Of a stretch of 64,000 bases of DNA, positions 28,637-41,784 are shown in pieces. The notes under the pieces were generated by a model that was not told where the DNA came from, made no database searches, and saw only the letters and a list, made by a program, of their open reading frames with translations. A program made the translations under genes and the position numbers. Where the stretch lies: NCBI GenBank assembly GCA_022414725.1, contig CM039462.1, positions 6,876,021 through 6,940,020 of the forward strand, read 5' to 3'. Position 1 is the first letter of the stretch; each line of letters starts with the position of its first letter. This DNA is from Microglena sp. YARC (lineage: Eukaryota; Chlorophyta; Chlorophyceae; Chlamydomonadales; Chlamydomonadaceae).

Positions 28637-29446
28637 ATGTATCAAGGACGCGTAAGCATCGTCGTCGATGACTCTACCGTCCATGATTCGTACGCGACCC
28701 CAGAGGAGACCAACGCCGAACTTGGCAACAACACACGGTTAGGGACATGCGAGTCCTTATTTAACCGTCGTCCACCGGCACCAACAGAGACACCAACTGC
28801 CAAGTAGATGGCATGACCCGCGCTCGTAGACACGACACCCCCCCCCCCTACGCCTTCCTCTCCTCCTTCCGAGTAGATAAGGTTGTCCGCAACCTCTCCG
28901 TTGATGGACGCCCCAGAAGACCCGCCACAATGACGAGGAGAAGCGAAGAAGACAAGTCTAAGTCAGCCCCGAACCCCCTCGTCGATAGATATGCACCCCC
29001 AAGCGTCACGGAACTCGGAGAATAAAAAAACTCCCGAAGAGCAGAAACAAAACCGTCAATATTAGAAGGTCTTTGTTGCGGCAATACGCGCGCCGCGCGC
29101 ATGCGAGCAACACCACAACTAAGTTGCAAGCACGCCGCCTCCGCCTAGAGCGCGCTTCTCGAAGGAGGCAAACGAGGCAATTCCCTAAGGTTATCCCATG
29201 ACAAACGTGGAAACCAATAATCGAATGTTATCAGAAAGAACAAGCGTCCAGCTGAGATCCTACAGAATGACAGCGACACGCAACGAAGGATGGCACAGAG
29301 GAAGCAACACATCCCCCAATGTACGCAAATCGCTAATATCAGAAGAAGAAATTGTCACATTGCGTAGAAACCACCCACCCCCTGAGGAGGCGCGCCGTCT
29401 AAAAAAGGCAAGAAGAGGACCGTCGGCAAACATCGGTCATCGATAG
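28637..29446 (+). other. Cluster of four short plus-strand frames, possible eroded gene
   Basis: Four frames follow each other with little space: 28637-28807 (56 codons, GRVSIVVDDSTVHDSYATPE), 28813-29025 (70 codons, RRPATMTRRSEEDKSKSAPN), about 29010-29201 (arginine-rich, RRLRLERASRRRQTRQF) and 29198-29446 (82 codons, ISEEEIVTLRRNHPPPEEAR). Their charged, ordered look is more protein-like than random. A C11 run at 28840 is a likely slip site. However, the plus strand here is rich in A and C, which alone favours such frames. No family is recognised. Confidence 0.25.
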
Positions 29447-31227
29447 CCGACGAATGTCCGAATGGTGCTACAATGAGAGAAGCTTGTGAAGCAGCCCGCA
29501 ATTAGCAGTCACATGCTGATTACAAGCAACGCTTGAACACATGGTCCTCACCAGATAACTCACCCCTGCCGAACCTTGTAACAACCCCGATGGAAGGGTA
29601 GGTACCTCCATATAAAGTACGGATACGTCGATTGAGCCTCCCCCACCTGAGCCATACTGCAACAACCATATCAGCCACGTTGGGACACACGGGAAAATGC
29701 ACACACGCGCAAGACCAACGCAGCGTCCCCCGATAGACGGTATGTCTATCCAAAGGGACACCGCGTGCATACAACCAGCAAAGGGGCGCAAACCATCGCT
29801 CATTGGCAAACAAAAACCTCGGAGCGCGTGTACCGTCGCAGGATCGGACCAACGCCCAATATCTGACCATGGGACCATGTCCAGGTACAAACCCGACAGT
29901 CCCAGCTCAGGAACACATCTTCATGCAGACGAGATAAAAGGAACAAACCTGACCCTAGGGACTATAAGTAGGGCAGGAAAGCAGACTCGAAGCAATCGCC
30001 ACATTGCACACACGACGACGCCCCCGACGCGGTGGTGAGATGATCGCAGAGGTTCCCGGAAAGGTCCATTAATCCTCACAAGAGGCGTGAAGCCTGGTAC
30101 AGATGTGTCCCTTGCCATGCGCAGAGTGAAAAGGTCACGCAGCGCGTATGAATTCGGGAAGTTTCCTCCTGCAACATCCCTGCAGCCTTGGACAACACTA
30201 TGTCCAACCCTTGACTGCCACAGAGCTTCCCATGTCCATGTCGTGACGGCGAAACGAGACTGCTTGCGGACGTGCTTATGAACCTGCGCGAAGCAACGCA
30301 AGCATGGACTCTCGCGCTTTCATTCCTTCTGAACAACAACACAGAATGTGCAACCGTGAAAGACTCCGTCTCAGGAGGGACACGCAAAAAAAAACGTTAC
30401 TGACACGGCGCCTCTGCTTCCTGCGCCCGCTCGCCTGGAATGACATTGAACCCCTCGCAAGTCACCTCACCAAACCCGCATGTAAGAAGCAGCGAGCATT
30501 CCACACCACTAACGCAGTCCGAGGAAGCGGCGCTCAGTACGAAGTGCTGCGCCGCGCAGATGTGTTGTCAGGGAATCGGTCAGCGCATGGTGGAGGTTTG
30601 ACCCTGCGGCCCATTACCATATGACATCGGTTGCACGGACGAAATGGTCTATGAACAACGCTTTATCTGACACGACGTCTGGGTCACATTTAGAGTCTGC
30701 ATTGCAAACACAAGGAAGCGTCTGCAACACGCGCACCGTCTAGTTACAGAGCACACTATACCGTCCGAACGCGTCCAGAGCCGTCTCGGATACCGAAAGA
30801 GATGCATGACGCAATCGAAGGAAATCCTGTTCACGGTCGTGGCGCATCAGGAATCCCTCCTCGTCGAACGGGAACGTTCCTCAGCCGAGTGAAGCGGATT
30901 CTCAGAAACTCGCACATATCGCTCATCATATATTGTTACGTCTCCCTGACTCCGGCGACCCCTTGCGCCGGGACGACTGAGACTACGCGTCCTCGTCCTT
31001 CGGTGTCACCATTGGCAAAAGTCAACCTCCACCCAATTTTTTTTTTCTTTGGCGAGCGATGGGTGTTGAGAGAAGGGGGCATGCCCAAGCGCGTGTAGGA
31101 GGTATGAGGACCAAAGACGCACTCCAAGCGTCGATCGGATTATATCTGTTGAGCTGGATTTGTTGAGCGCCCTCATGTTTTGACAATTGCTTTGCTTCTC
31201 TCGCAATTTTTTTTTAACCTTTTTACT
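29447..31227. other. No gene recognised
   Basis: Several frames of 60-140 codons are open on both strands, none with a motif I know. Composition leans to A and C on the plus strand. A poly-A run (30385) and a poly-T run (31039) interrupt it. Nothing further can be supported. Confidence 0.4.
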
Positions 31228-31379
31228 AATGGGCGTTCACTGCTGCCTCCCGTCCGATTTTGTTTAAATTTCTACAAATCAGGATTTAGAGCTAGCTTGA
31301 GACATCAGCACCAAGGAATCACAAATATGCTCAATAGTAACCAGTTAAAATCTAAGGGCCGGGAGGCAGGAACGCCATT
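31228..31379. repeat. MITE-like element copy 8, outside the ankyrin array
   Basis: The left arm AATGGGCGTTC plus CTGCCTCCCGTCCGATTTTG and the right arm AAGGGCCGGGAGGCAGGAAC with GCCATT are inverted. The interior (GGAATCACAAATATGCTC, AACCAGTTAAAATC) resembles copy 1. This shows the family is not confined to the ankyrin spacers. Confidence 0.7.
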
Positions 31380-33675
31380 CCTGTAACCTGCAGCATTTCA
31401 AAATGAGCGTTGCGGGATTTTTGTAAAGACGGGTAGTGAAGTCCGTTCCCGTATACACCCGGTCGAACTCCGAAATACGATTCTTTGAAACCCTAGAAAT
31501 CTCCACGACGTGGACGACGAAGCGACGCCCAGGAAACGAGAAGATCGCTCCGCGCCTCCTCCTAGCGACACCCTTGTTCGGGTCTCCGGGGTCTTCTTCT
31601 TCAGAGCAGGGTGGTTTTCCAGGGTGCCACGCCGTGACCGGTTAGGTCGATTTTTGTGGCCGACCACATATCACGATCTTTTTCTTTCCGATTTTCTGAC
31701 CACGGCATCTTCGGTCTAGGCGCCGCCGCTGTGTACCATGTTCGTCGAAGTCCCCTTCAAGCGACGCAAGCGGAGTCTCGACATACCCGTTACACACAGC
31801 CGGGGGAGTACCCTGTGCAAGGCAAAAGGTCGGGATCATGATCTCCTCACGGAGAATATAGACACGCCGCCGCCGAGAGGGCAAAAGGTTGTTAATCTTC
31901 ACCCCCATCGACGCTCTGCGAAGATGCGCCCTGGACAATATGAAAAGCTCAGGGATAAGGGATGTGGGGACGACGTAAACCACCTGCCTGTCGTACGACT
32001 TGGAGGCCAGGATCGATCGACTGAGTATGCGATGAGTAAGTGGTGAATGTAAATGTATGTTGTCTCAACGATATCACCCTCCACAAGATCGTCCAAGTGC
32101 CGAATGATTTGTCGTGTAAAAAAACCCCGAAGAGGGGTTTCTGGGAAAACGGAACATTGACGATGAGTGGAGAGGCAACACGTCGTCATCCTCAGCATTG
32201 TTTTTCAGACGCCACCCGCCCAGACGCTTTATGTTTTTTCGGGCAACTGTGAGGACTTCATTGTAGTATGTAAAAATACCAGCTCCCACAACAAAGGGGA
32301 AATCCGAAAACGCCACGAGTCTCCCTACTCTGGCGCTGCACAGCGTACCAAGCGACCGACAGCAAAGCCGATGTTCGAACTCAGCTGAAGCGCGTCCGAG
32401 GAGACAGCTCGCGCGTCTTCTTCAAACAGTGCCTAGCGGGTCATTTAAAGGCGGTCGCGAGAGGAGTAAATACCTCCGAGAGTTAATAATTCCGACGTAA
32501 ACTCGTTCGAGGCGTTCACAATCAAAACCGAAGCAAAAGGGCTGACCCGTCCCACCCCACTCGAGGAACGGCGGATTAAGTCCACACAAGAAACTTCGGC
32601 GTACGCTCCGTCCGGGGTTATTCACAAAAATGAAACGGGTACGAAGGAACCTTAGGCGGATAATATTACAGAAGACACTACTTTTAACTACTATTTTTTT
32701 ACTACCTATTTTCAGGACCCAATGCAAGCCAACGTGAGTACGTCGATGTAATCGATCGGATGTACTCTTTACAAATAGGTGGACATAAAGCGGGCGCCAT
32801 GTTTGTCACACACCTTTACAGGGACGTTGATCATGTACCTTTGCCCAACGTGTTTGCGCTCCCGCAACGGTCCCGAGGGACCCACCATCCGTTTACAGCC
32901 TCCCACAAACACACCGTATGATGACAGCACGCCTTCCACCAAGGCCGGAACAACCCCTGCACCAAGCAGTGTCGCCTATCGAAAGGGTTCTCACACGTTG
33001 GGTAGGTACAAAGTTCGTGAACATTACGAATGATGATGACTTTCCAAAATTCTTCTTCTTGTAGGAATTGCTTTTCCTCGAAATTCTTCCATCAAAAGAA
33101 AAGTTCTCAGACGGACATGGATTCCGCCGATGCGATCTACACCCGGGACCCACCAGTTGTAACAGACAACTCTCTAGCAACGAACGGGCCGAAGGATACA
33201 GATAAGCATGGCTAAATGCGTCATTCATCATTCTCAGAGTGCCAGGACAATGTCCACCGCACACAGGGACAGTGGTGGGACACACGTCAATAAGGGAATA
33301 AACTATTTTTCCCCGATTTGTGCACAGGCCGGATGTAACTTGCACGGTACAGAGCGGACTCTATGCTTACCCCAACAAAGGTCAGAACACACCTACCGTC
33401 TAGGGTCGTCCCGGGGGGTGTCATCGTCAGGTTCAGCACCCCATAATCACTTCCACATGTCCCGCGGAGATTGTCAGACAAAGCGGCCCACCAACCAGCC
33501 AATTCTCGTCCCGAAATCCCGATGACCATGATCATTATCGCACCCCTTTTTGCTCCGCTCATCTATGATGTCCCTCGCACAACTCTGTATGATAGCACCC
33601 TTTGGACACTCAACCGAGTTTGGGGTGTGTACCTGTCACACGGACCCACCATTGGCAATACCTCGGGTTCGACCA
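31380..33675. other. No gene recognised
   Basis: Frames of 60-150 codons exist on both strands (for example 31642-31983 and 32893-33345, minus), with no recognisable domain, signal peptide or repeat. The plus strand is moderately A/C-rich. I see nothing supportable as a gene. Confidence 0.4.
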
Positions 33676-33965
33676 ACAAATATTAACCAAAAAAACACCA
33701 GCCTAAACAACAACAACACAAAAAACCAACCACACCGGTCACCAAGCGCCACCCACCCAGCCCAACATCGGGCAACAGTTAACCACACGACCACCACATC
33801 AACAACAAACACAACCCCAACCAACCAAACAAAACCCCAACCCAACCACAAAAACCATAAACCCCTAACCACCCACGCCCCCACCAGCCCCCAGCGCACA
33901 GAGAGGAAACCCCAACCCGCCTTCCATCATATCACCCCAACTGCACCCAAAAAACAACCGATATA
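33676..33965. repeat. A/C-only low-complexity tract
   Basis: About 290 bases are almost devoid of G on the plus strand (ACAACAACAACACAAAAAAC, ACCACCACATCAACAACAAA). Translations of it (T/N/P/H-rich forward, V/W/L-rich reverse) are compositional artefacts. Confidence 0.85.
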
Positions 33966-34607
33966 ATAACCCCTACCGGTCTGTACCATAACCTTTCGAA
34001 AACGCTTGGAGGATTTTGAGGAACTAGCTGACAACAACTTAATGTCGCGCTGTCGAATACACCACTCAAACCATCTACCCACGCCTCCTTATCATCAGAC
34101 GGCAACAATGCCAACTTACTCAACATTTCGTCTATCTCCCGAATACCAACGCGCACACGACCAACCCTTCCTGCCCTGCGAGGTCGTGCTAACATTGCCA
34201 CGAGACACGCACCGATGTACGCGCGCGTCAGCTCGACGATGGACTCCCGGAAGGGGACCGAAGTCCCTGGAACAAGCAACGTCGGGCTCCAGCTTCGACA
34301 ACAGATTTAAACTCGGTCAGGGACGGCAACGTAAAATCATATCCCCTTTGTTGTCAAGGGGGGTAGGAGGACGCGGGGATCTCCCACGCGACTCACGTTA
34401 AGAAGAGCAAACTCGGAAGGCCCGCCTGTCGACTTCGGATTGCACTCCACATCGGCGATGGAAATGGTTGTTCCGCTTACCGAAACAATATCACTTTTCA
34501 CCGTATTGGATACGATGAAATTATTAGGGGATTCATACATTAATATACCTGACTGACACTATATAAAAGTAGTTATCAAATAAAGTGATAATAATCCAGA
34601 TGCAGAT

Positions 34608-34770
34608 AATGGGCTGGTTCCTGCCTCCCGGTGGCCGATTTTGACTGGTTGCTAAACATGGTATGGAGCGGAATTGTGATTCCCTTGGTGCTTATGTCTC
34701 AAAGCTAGCGAGTCGTTCCAAGAGGCTCTAAATTCCTGATTAGAAATTAAAAAAAAACGGAACGCCCATT
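34608..34770. repeat. MITE-like element copy 9 (inverted relative to copy 1)
   Basis: It starts TAATGGGC with GGTTCCTGCCTCCCGG and ends AACGGAACGCCCATTA. The ends TAATGGGC and GCCCATTA are exact inverted copies. The interior GATTTTGACTGGTTGCTAAA is the reverse complement of copy 1's interior. Confidence 0.75.
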
Positions 34771-34980
34771 AGATCGTTGCTTTTGGGAAATTTGATATTG
34801 GGACACCTTCTATTTTGGGGATTCTGAAAAGTTTACCAATTCAAGATTTTTGTAACCGATCTTGTAAATACAGATACTGTCTTCAGGTGATTGACACAAA
34901 ATGTTCAAAGTACCCTTAAAAGTCAAACTGATTGCTAACATCGTGCGCATCAATGTCATGTAACATACTGACGAGTTAAA
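34771..34980. repeat. Orphan piece of the ankyrin spacer
   Basis: TTTTTGTAACCGATCTTGTA, AGATACTGTCTTCAGGTGAT and AACATCGTGCGCATCAAT appear in the same order as in the spacers of paralogues 6-8. Here no ankyrin gene follows. MITE plus spacer thus moved, or was duplicated, as one block. Confidence 0.6.
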
Positions 34981-35009
34981 AAAAATGAATTGTCATTTAA
35001 AAAGAAACG

Positions 35010-35066
35010 ATAATCACAAACACCCACAAACACCCACAAATACCCACAATACCCACAATCACAATG
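35010..35066. repeat. Short CACAAACACC-type tandem repeat
   Basis: Five imperfect units of about ten bases (CACAAACACC, CACAAATACC, CACAATACC). Simple repeat, no other role visible. Confidence 0.7.
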
Positions 35067-35091
35067 GCAAAACTTTAATGAATTATACAAC

Positions 35092-35740
35092 GATGTTGCC
35101 AATGTCACTTCGGGGCATTCGTGGGATCCATGGTGTGCGATCGCGCAAGAGAACTCATTCCGCCCATGGCGCGCGTTTGGGAGGTACTTGCAAGCTCGCC
35201 GTTCAATCGTGGGACAACGAAATACACGACGGAGAATTTGACTGCCAAAGACTTCACAGACGGAAACCGACGCCAAGCTGTTTTCATATCAATCTGATGA
35301 CAGTCTCGCCGGACGAATACATATGCGATCCCCGTTTCCAAGGCATTGCTCTCTTGGTCTTTGGAAGCCGTCTTCCCGTACAATTCTTGGTGTCTTTCCG
35401 ATTACATTACCCTCACACGGATTCGAGCAGATTGTAAGCAGTCTGGTTCATTGAGGTGATGATGACGAGATGATCGATTGGGTGTCATCTGATGGATTCG
35501 TCAATATGGAATGGGACTTTTGTACGAGCAGCACATAGCTACCAAGTGGGGTTCCCGGATGCGAGCGTCTCTGGTGCTCGACCGCGCAAGAATCCAGCGC
35601 ATGTACCGCAAGAAGTACAATCGAGCACAAAAAGATCCAGCGCCAGAGAAAGCGAACCCTAACATCATCACAATCCCCAGGATCGCGTGTCATTGCTCAG
35701 AGGAATTGCAAGGGGGTCCCGGAGCGAATAAGTAATTATT
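35092..35740 (+). other. Region with protein-like frames, unassigned
   Basis: One plus-strand frame reads FGAFVGSMVCDRARELIPPM and RVWEVLASSPFNRGTTKYTT up to a stop near 35299. Another (35511-35735) reads HIATKWGSRMRASLVLDRAR and RMYRKKYNRAQKDPAPEKAN. They look like parts of a basic protein but belong to no family I know and are in different frames. They might be exons or a decayed gene. Confidence 0.25.
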
Positions 35741-38200
35741 CGAGAAAAACTGTTTTTTTTTTTTACCTTCGACGAGTTTAACACAGGGGAATTAACCCGC
35801 AACAACACGGCAACAACATCAGAAAGACCGATTTATGACCATCCGAGGATTCAATGACCACAGATGTTTTCATAAGTTGCCCGCGAGCATGAACAAAACA
35901 GCGAATCTCGAGCAACTTCATTTCACTAATGTCGACTCTTACCACTCAATTCAAGAGATGCCAACCCCAAAAGGAAATGTGCGTGTCTGTAAGTCCACCC
36001 TGGGGGCTGATGCATGTCCATGGTGAGCGTCCCCTGTCTCGGAAGACTTTACTCATGTACGCCGCTGAGCGTTATTAACGTGGTTCGTCATACCCTCTTC
36101 CTCACAAAACATGGATAATCATTTCATGATTATCAGAGAGTTTGTAATATTCAAATATTATACACCGACCATCAATGGACACGATGCATCAGCATCTACA
36201 TTGCGTTGTCATTATATCATTTTGTTCCTCATTAGCAGTTTTTTCGAGAATAATTATTAAATACCCCCCTTCCCCTTGAGTTTCCATACGTAATACCAAT
36301 CGTGAGATAACTTAGAAAAACATGAAAATATGTAGAACAAACATGTTCGCCGGACGTCGCTACCCATTACTAAACACAGTCCCTGCACCGCATCCCCCTC
36401 CTCTTTCGCATTCTTTATGTACCCCGAGCCACACCTTGGTACAGGACGAACCCGACGAGGGAAACTCATCAACAAGACAAAATACCGAGTATGTCCAACC
36501 AAAACCCTTACCACACCTGCAAGCTGGGATAATCGCGTTACAGCGTATTTATGCCTAAAGCGCAAAGCGAGCGCGCGATTTAAACGCGAAGAAACGTGAT
36601 GAGAAGGACCCATTAACCCGATCCTGACACCACCTTCATCTAGACAACTCCATTCTTCTCACGAGAACTTTTCCGCAATGTTCACACAAGCCCTATGAAA
36701 TTGGAACCAGACTTGGCATAACGATTAATGAACTCCTTATAGCGCATCGCTGTATACTTCCGACTTCCAAGGTTTATTGGAGTCTAAAGGAACCATACAT
36801 GACCAAGCGATCGTAGGCTGTTAATCATTGCGAATCGGAAATCCAGTTGCATTTCGCTTTCCCTTACTCTCTCGGCATGCGGGTCTTGATCAAGAGTGTG
36901 TGAGAGATCACAATTTTACAGTTGTTTTCAATTTTATTTTGTTTTTGAATCCTAGAAAGCGAATAGTCGAAGAGACCATTTCCGCCACATTGGGATTCAA
37001 CCCCGACGCTCTTGGGGGGGGTAAACGATCGCATCATGTGAAACCAGGTTTACATATCCTTTTTTTTGTCCTCCAAATGTAAACATTGTCGATAGTGTCC
37101 AATGATGCAAGCAACACCCCCCCTAACGAATACAGGGCAAGCGGCCTTACGTTGTGTGATCCAGCCACAACAATATGCAATAACTTCGACAGCATCCGGG
37201 TGCGTCGTCCCGAGTCTCATCTAAAGTTGAGCACCGGTGCCCACCCGCCCCTCTCACGTTATAAGGCTATGCGAGCTTGCATGTTTTGACAAGCAGTTTC
37301 ACAGATTCTCCGTCAAAGCATATCGCATTACGGACTCCCTGACCGGAGCACGAAACATGACCCTTCCTGCAGCTATGTCCAGGATTCATATTGGGTTTGC
37401 GCTAGCCGTCCACATATTCCTACTGTTTGCGACCAAGGCACTATGTGTGCTGAGCCCATTATCAACCCGTTGTTCTCGTCATAAGCTTCCCCTAGTTGCA
37501 GCAAATCATTGTCTTCAGCGCCACGTACGGCATGTGCGGGGTATCACGATGGCACACAAAATGCAGCGGCTACGATCCGCCATCCTCTCGATGCATGCGC
37601 TCGAGTGGAAGATGATCTACCGGCACCGTCCGCGAGGATTGCAGGAGACATGGTCCGACGCCGTGGGAGAAAACGTGTGGCAACGTATATCCTGCAATAG
37701 AGATGAATAGCACTCCATCGCTATATTTGGGTTGTCATCTTCTCAGATGAAATTTCCGCCGCCAAAAAAATCATGTAAGTCCGAGGACTACTTAAAATGC
37801 GCACGGAGAGATCCGTCTTGGCCGGTCTGATAAGTCCTACGCGACGCACAAGAGGCAGCAATCCATGCGTCAAGCTCTGGCGCTTGCAACCTCGCAAGCG
37901 TCAAACGACGAGAACCATCATGCGGGGGACGTCGATCAATTGCGGGAGCAACCACCTACGCAATTTGTTCGGCGGCATACGATTACCTGGCGCGCTGTAA
38001 GTAGTCAGGGAAGACGACAGAGTGACGACAAGAAGACATCAAATAAGCAGTTTAAGGTATATTCTCTCTGTGTCGATAAGTTTTTTTGCTTTTTATACAA
38101 CTGTTTTCTTTACAACTTTTTTCCGTGCGGGACAGCTTTCGAATTGCGAGACACCGGACCTGAAACTGACAGAACTTCCTTCTCCCACGACATCCATCAT
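35741..38200. other. No gene recognised
   Basis: A T12 run at 35752 is followed by mixed sequence with frames up to 157 codons (37237-37710, plus), without known motifs. Nothing supportable. Confidence 0.4.
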
Positions 38201-38204
38201 CGCC

Positions 38205-38500
38205 AGTAACATCCTTAGGAGAATCCGTAGAACAGCATTCCGTGGCAGCAATCATTAGGAGAATCCCGCGGATCAACAACATTCATTAAGGAGTAATCCG
38301 AGAAAGTACCGTGGCAGCAAATCCCTTAGGAGAATCCGTGTGCATGCATCCTTAGGAGATCCTTGGCAGCGATCCTTAGAGAATCCTTTGTCAGCATCTC
38401 TTAGGAGGGATATTCCTTGGCCAGCATCCTTTAGGAGAATCCGTAGGTCAGCATCCTTTAGGAGAATTCCCTGCGTATGCATCCTTAGAATATCTCATCG
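38205..38500. repeat. Noisy minisatellite, about ten units of 24-30 bp
   Basis: Units centre on AGCATCCTTAGGAGAATCCG with variable joins (GTAGGTC, TGGCAGC). Small indels differ in nearly every unit. No coding meaning. Confidence 0.75.
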
Positions 38501-40845
38501 GCCAGTCTTTGACGGTACCTCCACCTGCTTTCTCAGATTACTGTGTTCGTCACCGTTCGCCATAAGTACAAGAATCTTCGGTCCGGCGTCGTCTTTATTG
38601 AAGAGGAACAGTAGGTAAGATTCCCTCTCTGTTGCGTGAATGCACGTTGGGGCAAGGGATGTTGTGTGCCGAGCATTGCGTCACGTCGTAATTATCCGAT
38701 GTTCTTCGGACATTGGGATACTGCCTCAATGAAGAATTCCGTGTCGTTCTGGTGGTTGGCCTCTCGAAGGATTGCAGGCGTCCTTGACGGAGCTGACTGC
38801 TCTGTGCAGTTGCGGACATTCTAAAGTACATAACGCGCTATCATCGTTCTGATCCCAGATGAAGACATGCGAGAGACGAGGAATGAACATATGTTGTCAC
38901 ATTGGCACTGCATAAATACGCATCATGTGCAGACGCATAATTTCTTTCAAATTATTCGGTACCATAAGGTATATGTAACCTGTTGTTAAAATGGAAGTCC
39001 TCTTTACACTCACAACGAAGCAGCTTATAGGCAGCAGCAGTGCCTCAGCTTGGCCACTCATCGCGACGGCCAACAGAAAACAATGTCCCTGACACAGGGA
39101 ATCCCTACTAGTACAAGAATCGCGGTCATTGGACTGGAACAGAACACCCAACCCGAAGTAGACATCGTGGAATGGGATCCAGATTGGTGTAAACGCTGCA
39201 AGTCGCCAAACATAGAAGCACTTGTCCGGCACTCTCAACCAGTGCGACAAAATGAATGGCAGCCCGATAATTCACCAAGAAGATCTCCCAAAAAAGAAAA
39301 TCGTGCGCTCATCCCGAGTGAGGTTGTTGTCGATAGCCCTCCTGCTTCATACTCAAATCACGCATCGGAACACAAGTTAGTGACCGACGCTACGAACATT
39401 GCCATGCGATACTTCCAACATGTTTTTGCTGAGATTACGTGCTGACGTCATTGTAAGCCACCACCAACAACGAGCCAAGAGGGATCTCAACTTCTGCAAG
39501 CCGCATTCATAAAACTTCCACGCCAAACGAAGAACAATGGCATCAATTTGCATGCCCGATCACCACGAACAGACACAGCTGTTCCATCTGTCCGTTCTAC
39601 TCAACAACAAATGAAATGAGTTCGACGAGAACTGGGAAAGAGGCAAGTCGAGTTCGCAAGCAACCACAGTACCTCACGAGAAGCCGCAATAAACACAAGA
39701 TAGTCGAACTGCGTCAAAGCGACACATATTTGAACTCACGGTTATCAGCGGCAATACACAAAGCCGTTCAAGAAGAAGACGAGCATGACGATACTACTAC
39801 GGTCGGAGACACAAATTGTGGACATTGACCGTGAATAATCGAGTAAGAATGCGAGACAATGACGAAGATATTATCTGTAAGTTGCACGATATTGAGTCGA
39901 TTTCCTCCTCCCAGAGCATCATACCCCGCCTTGAAAAGTCCTCTACATTAATAGGAAATGAGCAATGGCATCCTTACTGGCACGCAGTCCCTCCTTAGCA
40001 TCGAACGTAAAGCAATTTTCTTGGCGTTGTCTTGGTAAAGCGATAGACCACTCGCCGGCATTAGCGTGGGTGAAAGGAAACCTAACGACGATCTGGGAGT
40101 GGGGGGACATTGCATGTAACAGTAGCTCTATTCAACAGGAGAAAGCGATGATTGAAAAGCACACATGATTTATCTTGAACTATAATTTGTTTTAAACAGA
40201 AACTTCCAGAGCTGATTGGGGAGCGATACATAATGCAAAATCAAAAAAATGGTCAGATATTAGATGTTTAAAAATTATATCAAAAAATGTGTAGGTCAGA
40301 GCACACACCACGTAAATGTTATCAACTCTTCCAGTCATCCCACTCGTAGTAATGCATCCTTACAATATGGCACACTGACATGAATGTTACTGTATTTATA
40401 CACGCCAAGGTTGTACCAGCTCGTACCACCATATGGAATCAATCCATGATAAAGTCGAAACCCATAAGAGCGCTAGAAACGTTGCGCTTACGGCGTACTG
40501 AGCTAATCAAAATTATTGACCCGCAAAACAGTGGGCCACGACGCGATTCATCTAGAGCGAGTTATGTAGTATTAGGTAGTTAGCATCGATCACGGTGCGT
40601 AAACGGTGAGTGCGCTGCAACTTTGAAACAACCGATCCGTCTGTTGGGGATGCATAGGACAAGGCGTGTCGAGCTCAGGGGATGTCATTAGCCCCTTCTG
40701 CCCGGCATAGGGAGAACAGTGTGCGCAAATCACCCGAACGTGACGCGGACTGGCCTTAAATTCAGAATTCTTCATGCCACCCCAGCTAGAAACCAACCTC
40801 GATCCTTTGCTAACCAGCAGGCGTGCACATTCTGGAAGCTGAGAC
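38501..40845. other. Mostly unassigned; two A/C-rich plus-strand frames
   Basis: A plus-strand frame from 39050 runs to 39616 with one TGA at 39443-39445 (DPDWCKRCKSPNIEALVRHS before it, LLQAAFIKLPRQTKNNGINL after it). A second frame, 39616-39828, reads SRNKHKIVELRQSDTYLNSR. They could be pieces of one basic protein, but strong A/C bias (for example 39661-39720) also produces such frames. No family recognised. Confidence 0.25.
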
Positions 40846-41784
40846 TTGTCGAGTCAATGGACACACCAGCACACGCCGATCCGGGGCACTTCGCCAACAC
40901 TGTCGGATATGAGCTTCACAACGAAGGCCGTGCGAGGCTCTGAAATCGCAATCAACGTTGGTATCATGGCGAGAAATGCAAGGGCGGCTGCCTTAATTTC
41001 GCCCGTCCGCAGACGCGCGCTGGGATCACCATCCTACGCGCGTACTCCCGCTAGCATCCGAAGAAAACCGAACCACCGAACACTGGACAACCCTGTCATT
41101 GCCGGTACTACCGATACCGGGAATGCATCAAATGAGAAGAGGCAACCTGGTGGATGCGACCAGGTGGTACAAGCGATCGCCGGGTCATCCCGTCCTTGGC
41201 CGTTCAGCGCGTGGCAGAAAGACCAAGGGAGTACCGAAGTCGTCTTGAAAAGGGCTCGCGAGATAAAACTCCGTGCCCACCGCGGTGACACTTCGTCAAC
41301 GATAAAGCAACCAATTCAGAGAAGGTGTCGGCATATAAGACTTCATGCAAGACTTCTGCGACTGAAGCAGCACGACGTCGCGACACCATGTGTATCAGTT
41401 ACCCCGGCCTTCACCAGGCCACCGAACAGCGTGGGCATGAACTGCTCAATCCGTCACATGCCAGCTGGGAAGCAAGAATCCTTGTGGACTACAACGATTA
41501 ACGTCTTGCACGCTAGATGCAGAGGCTATCTTCAGAGCTACACAGTTTTATCCACCACCACATGGCAACGTGATGATGCCGCCAGCCACCTTGGGGTCAC
41601 GGGCACGTCAAGGGAAGGAATTAAACATCAACGGACTCCTGAACGGGACGCATGCCGCGATAAAACGCTAACTCGATCCCCGACCACACCAGCATCGTCA
41701 CGTGGAAATTTAGTCGTACGAAGTGGATGGATATACGAAACGCTCAAGACCGTAGTATTTCGGAAGAATCAACTCAGTATCTGA
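40846..41784 (+). CDS. Long open frame of 312 codons, doubtful gene
   Basis: This is the longest open frame between 28.3 and 46 kb. Its translation is rich in T, R, S, P and N with no hydrophobic core, no motif and no repeat, and the minus strand is open over parts of it too. T is scarce on the plus strand, which removes stop codons. I list it because of its length but think a compositional artefact is more likely than a gene. Confidence 0.2.
   Translation: MSSQWTHQHTPIRGTSPTLSDMSFTTKAVRGSEIAINVGIMARNARAAALISPVRRRALGSPSYARTPASIRRKPNHRTLDNPVIAGTTDTGNASNEKRQPGGCDQVVQAIAGSSRPWPFSAWQKDQGSTEVVLKRAREIKLRAHRGDTSSTIKQPIQRRCRHIRLHARLLRLKQHDVATPCVSVTPAFTRPPNSVGMNCSIRHMPAGKQESLWTTTINVLHARCRGYLQSYTVLSTTTWQRDDAASHLGVTGTSREGIKHQRTPERDACRDKTLTRSPTTPASSRGNLVVRSGWIYETLKTVVFRKNQLSI

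Noticed and set aside
33636..33899. Minus-strand frame rich in V, W and L that could be taken for a membrane protein
   Set aside because: It lies over an A/C-only low-complexity tract, and the hydrophobic look is a translation artefact.
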